DNA of 14,072 nt from CAWACC01 sp964390695 (lineage in GTDB: Bacteria > Chlamydiota > Chlamydiia > Chlamydiales > Parachlamydiaceae), in contig CAYMKI010000077.1 of assembly GCA_964390695.1 (NCBI GenBank), positions 1 through 14,072 of the forward strand. Reading direction: 5' to 3'. Positions 12,913 through 14,072 of this stretch are shown here, in pieces. Each line of letters opens with the position of its first letter. Position 1 is the first letter of the stretch. A program made the position numbers and the translations under genes. The notes under the pieces were generated by a model that was given only the letters and a program-made list of their open reading frames with translations, had not been told where the DNA came from and searched no databases.

Positions 12913-13202
12913 TTATGAGAATTTTGAATTACATGATTAAGTAGACCCTTTTTCTGAAGAGATTTGCGCTTACTAGTCCATTCCCACCAAGCAGTAGGTT
13001 CCCCGCCACAGGCTTCATGGATGATTGCTGCAAACACATCCCACACGCAGGGATCTTGCTTTGCTTGTGTACGTTTTTCTAGTTCGTAAAACAAGGCTGT
13101 TGGATCTTTTTTTGAAAGCTCTTCGATAGTGTGAATGCCTAGAAGATGCAAATCTTTAAGGGTTGCTTTCCCAACATTTTTTAAATCACTTAATTGCTTC
13201 AT
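12909..13202 (-). CDS. Cdd1-like helix-hairpin-helix protein
   Basis: 97 aa, a normal length for this family, which databases label 'pathogenicity locus' (Cdd1). The N-terminus has a helix-hairpin-helix (LKNVGKATLKDLHLLGI, ~7-23) suggesting DNA contact. The family signature KDPTALFYELEKRTQ then KQDPCVWDVFAAI follows, and near the end WWEWTSKRK. The biochemical role is not established; despite the name there is no evidence of virulence. It overlaps the VOC gene by 4 nt (ATGA) upstream and the TetR gene by 4 nt (GTGA) downstream, placing it firmly in the five-gene operon. Confidence 0.85.
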   Translation of the reverse strand: MKQLSDLKNVGKATLKDLHLLGIHTIEELSKKDPTALFYELEKRTQAKQDPCVWDVFAAIIHEACGGEPTAWWEWTSKRKSLQKKGLLNHVIQNSHK

Positions 13203-13588
13203 GCGCCCTCTATAGGACTACAGATTTCAACTAGACATCCATTATTGTCTCTCACATAGGAGACGAGTTGTCCCCAAGGTTTTTGAGTAGGCTTTACGAT
13301 TGAGATCGCACCTGCATTGATTGCTTTGTCGAATTGTTGTTCAACCTGATCAGTAACTAAACTGATTTCTATGCCAGCAGGCTCTTCCGAATGGCGATTA
13401 GGTCGAAAGGAAATAGAATCTTTTACAAATTTTTCATCGACGAATGCCAATGCTGTGTTTCCCGTTTCCATTTCAGCATAAGTACCGCTTTCATGGATGA
13501 AGCGACGCTTTAATCCAAAGGCTTTTTCATAAAAATCGACTGTTTCCTGAATGTCTCTTACATAAATAATAACGTATCCTAGACGCAT
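13199..13588 (-). CDS. VOC (glyoxalase/bleomycin-resistance) family protein
   Basis: 129 aa from the ATG at 13588, chosen because GGAGGA stands six bases upstream; an open frame extends to 13639 but would run back through the promoter and operator. The protein has the two beta-alpha-beta-beta-beta halves of the VOC fold: MRLGYVIIYVRDIQETVDFYEKAFGL with ALAFVD, then GIEISLVTDQVEQQFDKAINAG with VSYVRDNNGCLVEICSP. Members bind metals or small toxic molecules (methylglyoxal adducts, antibiotics, thiols). The Glu in LVEICSP is a typical metal-ligand position. First gene of the TetR-controlled operon, so it is likely induced by the TetR ligand. Confidence 0.9.
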   Translation of the reverse strand: MRLGYVIIYVRDIQETVDFYEKAFGLKRRFIHESGTYAEMETGNTALAFVDEKFVKDSISFRPNRHSEEPAGIEISLVTDQVEQQFDKAINAGAISIVKPTQKPWGQLVSYVRDNNGCLVEICSPIEGA

Positions 13589-13610
13589 AATATCCTCCAT
13601 ATGATGGATA

Positions 13611-13639
13611 AGAGTAACAAAAACTGACCGATCGGTCAA
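13611..13639 (-). promoter_or_regulatory. Promoter of the VOC-Cdd1-TetR-DUF687 operon
   Basis: On the minus strand: TTGACC at 13639-13634, 17-bp spacer, TACTCT at 13616-13611. Transcription should start near 13604, giving a leader of about 16 nt that contains the GGAGGA ribosome site. The -35 box is part of the palindromic operator. Confidence 0.6.
13625..13638. promoter_or_regulatory. Perfect 14-bp palindrome, TetR operator
   Basis: TGACCGATCGGTCA is an exact palindrome covering the -35 box of the minus-strand operon that encodes a TetR protein, and lies about 100 bp upstream of the divergent plus-strand gene at 13742. GACCGnnCGGTC-type palindromes are common TetR-family operators. Binding here would block the operon and may also affect the divergent gene. 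Confidence 0.75.
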
Positions 13640-13683
13640 TAAAATTTGGAGAATTCATCGCTTTTCTTGCGAAGTTTTTTCTT

Positions 13684-13710
13684 TCCTATGGGCGATTTTT
13701 TTTCATAGGA
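13684..13710. promoter_or_regulatory. 7-bp inverted repeat upstream of the exported effector-binding gene
   Basis: TCCTATG (13684-13690) and CATAGGA (13704-13710) are exact reverse complements around a 13-nt T-rich centre. The site lies 31 bp before the start at 13742, so it could be an operator or a leader hairpin for that gene. No convincing -35/-10 pair was found beside it. Confidence 0.35.
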
Positions 13711-13741
13711 TCTTTCTCCTAAGTAAAAAGGATGTGGATAT

Positions 13742-14072
13742 ATGAAAGTGCTTTTTCTAGCGTTGAGTTTTATTGCAACTACAGTCTTTTGCATAGGAAG
13801 AGACATAGATTCACAAGAACATGCCCAAACAGAGGGAGAGATGCATCATACTATCGAAAATCAAAAGAAAAAGTTTTTTATTGGATTTGAGCTAAGAACT
13901 GACAACTCAAAATGTTCGTTAGAAATGCCTGCTCATAAAGACAGGTTTTTTAATGAAAATATTCTTGCTAAGATTCCTAACAAGATAAATGACAACATTC
14001 TAGCTGTTTATACAGATTATGAAGGAGATTATACACAACCCTACTCATGGATTCTTGGGACAGAAGTTTCGA
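13742..14072 (+). CDS. Exported GyrI/Cass2-like effector-binding-domain protein, 3' end outside window
   Basis: 110 codons are visible and the frame is open at the right edge. Residues 1-~18 form a Sec leader (MKVLFLALSFIATTVFC). A polar stretch follows, and from ~45 the sequence matches the AraC effector-binding / GyrI-like fold of the integron Cass2 type: KKFFIGFELRTDNS, HKDRFFNENILAKIPNKIND, then ILAVYTDYEGDYTQPYSWILGTEVS. Such domains bind drug-like or cationic small molecules, normally inside the cell, so a leader is unusual. AAGGA and GGA lie upstream of the ATG. It is divergent from the TetR operon and shares its regulatory gap, hinting at a common stress or drug response. Domain call fairly sure; function unknown. 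Confidence 0.8.
   Translation, partial: MKVLFLALSFIATTVFCIGRDIDSQEHAQTEGEMHHTIENQKKKFFIGFELRTDNSKCSLEMPAHKDRFFNENILAKIPNKINDNILAVYTDYEGDYTQPYSWILGTEVS

Noticed and set aside
13589..13639. N-terminal extension of the VOC gene to 13639
   Set aside because: It covers the operon promoter and the palindromic operator. The ATG at 13588 has a strong GGAGGA and matches the start of the fold.
13742..13800. Lipoprotein signal at the start of the effector-binding protein
   Set aside because: The residues before the cysteine (TTVFC) do not fit a lipobox, so a plain Sec leader is preferred.
1..14072. CRISPR array, intact insertion sequence, rRNA or replication origin
   Set aside because: No regularly spaced repeats, transposase frame, rRNA-like sequence or origin-type iteron cluster was seen on either strand.

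Overview
ORGANISM. The window is moderately AT-rich, gene-dense bacterial DNA that looks like an amoeba-associated member of the Chlamydiae (Parachlamydiales-type). The best single clue is the protein at 11156-12358, which has the architecture I associate with the chlamydial DUF687 family: an N-G-I-D-N block followed by H-S-Q-G-A-I. The rest fits an intracellular bacterium: a bacterial F-box protein fused to a methyltransferase, an exported eukaryotic-type Ser/Thr kinase, a serine dehydratase that reads like the animal enzyme, and several small proteins with Sec signal peptides. Legionella-like bacteria share some of these traits, so the assignment is an inference.

LAYOUT. (1) 1-1598, plus strand: the 3' part of a YheO/DauR-type regulator, a 25-codon coupled mini-ORF, and a PLP-dependent serine/threonine dehydratase, arranged as one operon. 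(2) 1710-4726, minus strand: exported kinase, then histidine phosphatase, then F-box/methyltransferase. Two diverged direct repeats (75% identical over 60 bp) flank the kinase gene. (3) 5013-7084, plus strand: a PadR regulator with a three-box operator-like site, followed 8 bp later by a membrane-anchored carotenoid oxygenase. A cluster of hairpins follows. (4) 7334-9462, minus strand: DUF952 protein, short-chain dehydrogenase (SDR) whose last ~28 codons are shifted out of frame at an A7 run, and an unrecognised 220-aa protein. (5) 9674-10441, plus strand: a TipA/Mta-like MerR regulator with a 19-bp-spacer promoter and a plausible internal start for a short TipAS-like form. (6) 10442-10802: no intact gene, but tandem hairpins, a 3' fragment of tRNA-Thr(CGU) and GC-rich short repeats, read here as the scar of a tRNA-targeted integration. 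(7) 10803-13588, minus strand: VOC protein, Cdd1-like helix-hairpin-helix protein, TetR regulator, DUF687-like hydrolase and a small membrane protein. All four junctions overlap by 1-4 nt, and a perfect 14-bp palindrome overlaps the promoter -35 box. (8) 13742 to the right edge, plus strand: start of an exported effector-binding-domain protein.

HOW IT FITS TOGETHER. Four regulators (YheO, PadR, MerR, TetR) each sit next to the genes they probably control, and three have recognisable dyad sites. The orientation of the tRNA fragment puts the right part of the window (beyond ~10659) on the side of a former integrated element, so the TetR/DUF687 operon may be acquired cargo. Host-interaction potential is concentrated in 1710-4726. 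No CRISPR array, intact transposase, rRNA or complete tRNA is visible, and no textbook hairpin-plus-U-run terminator was found.
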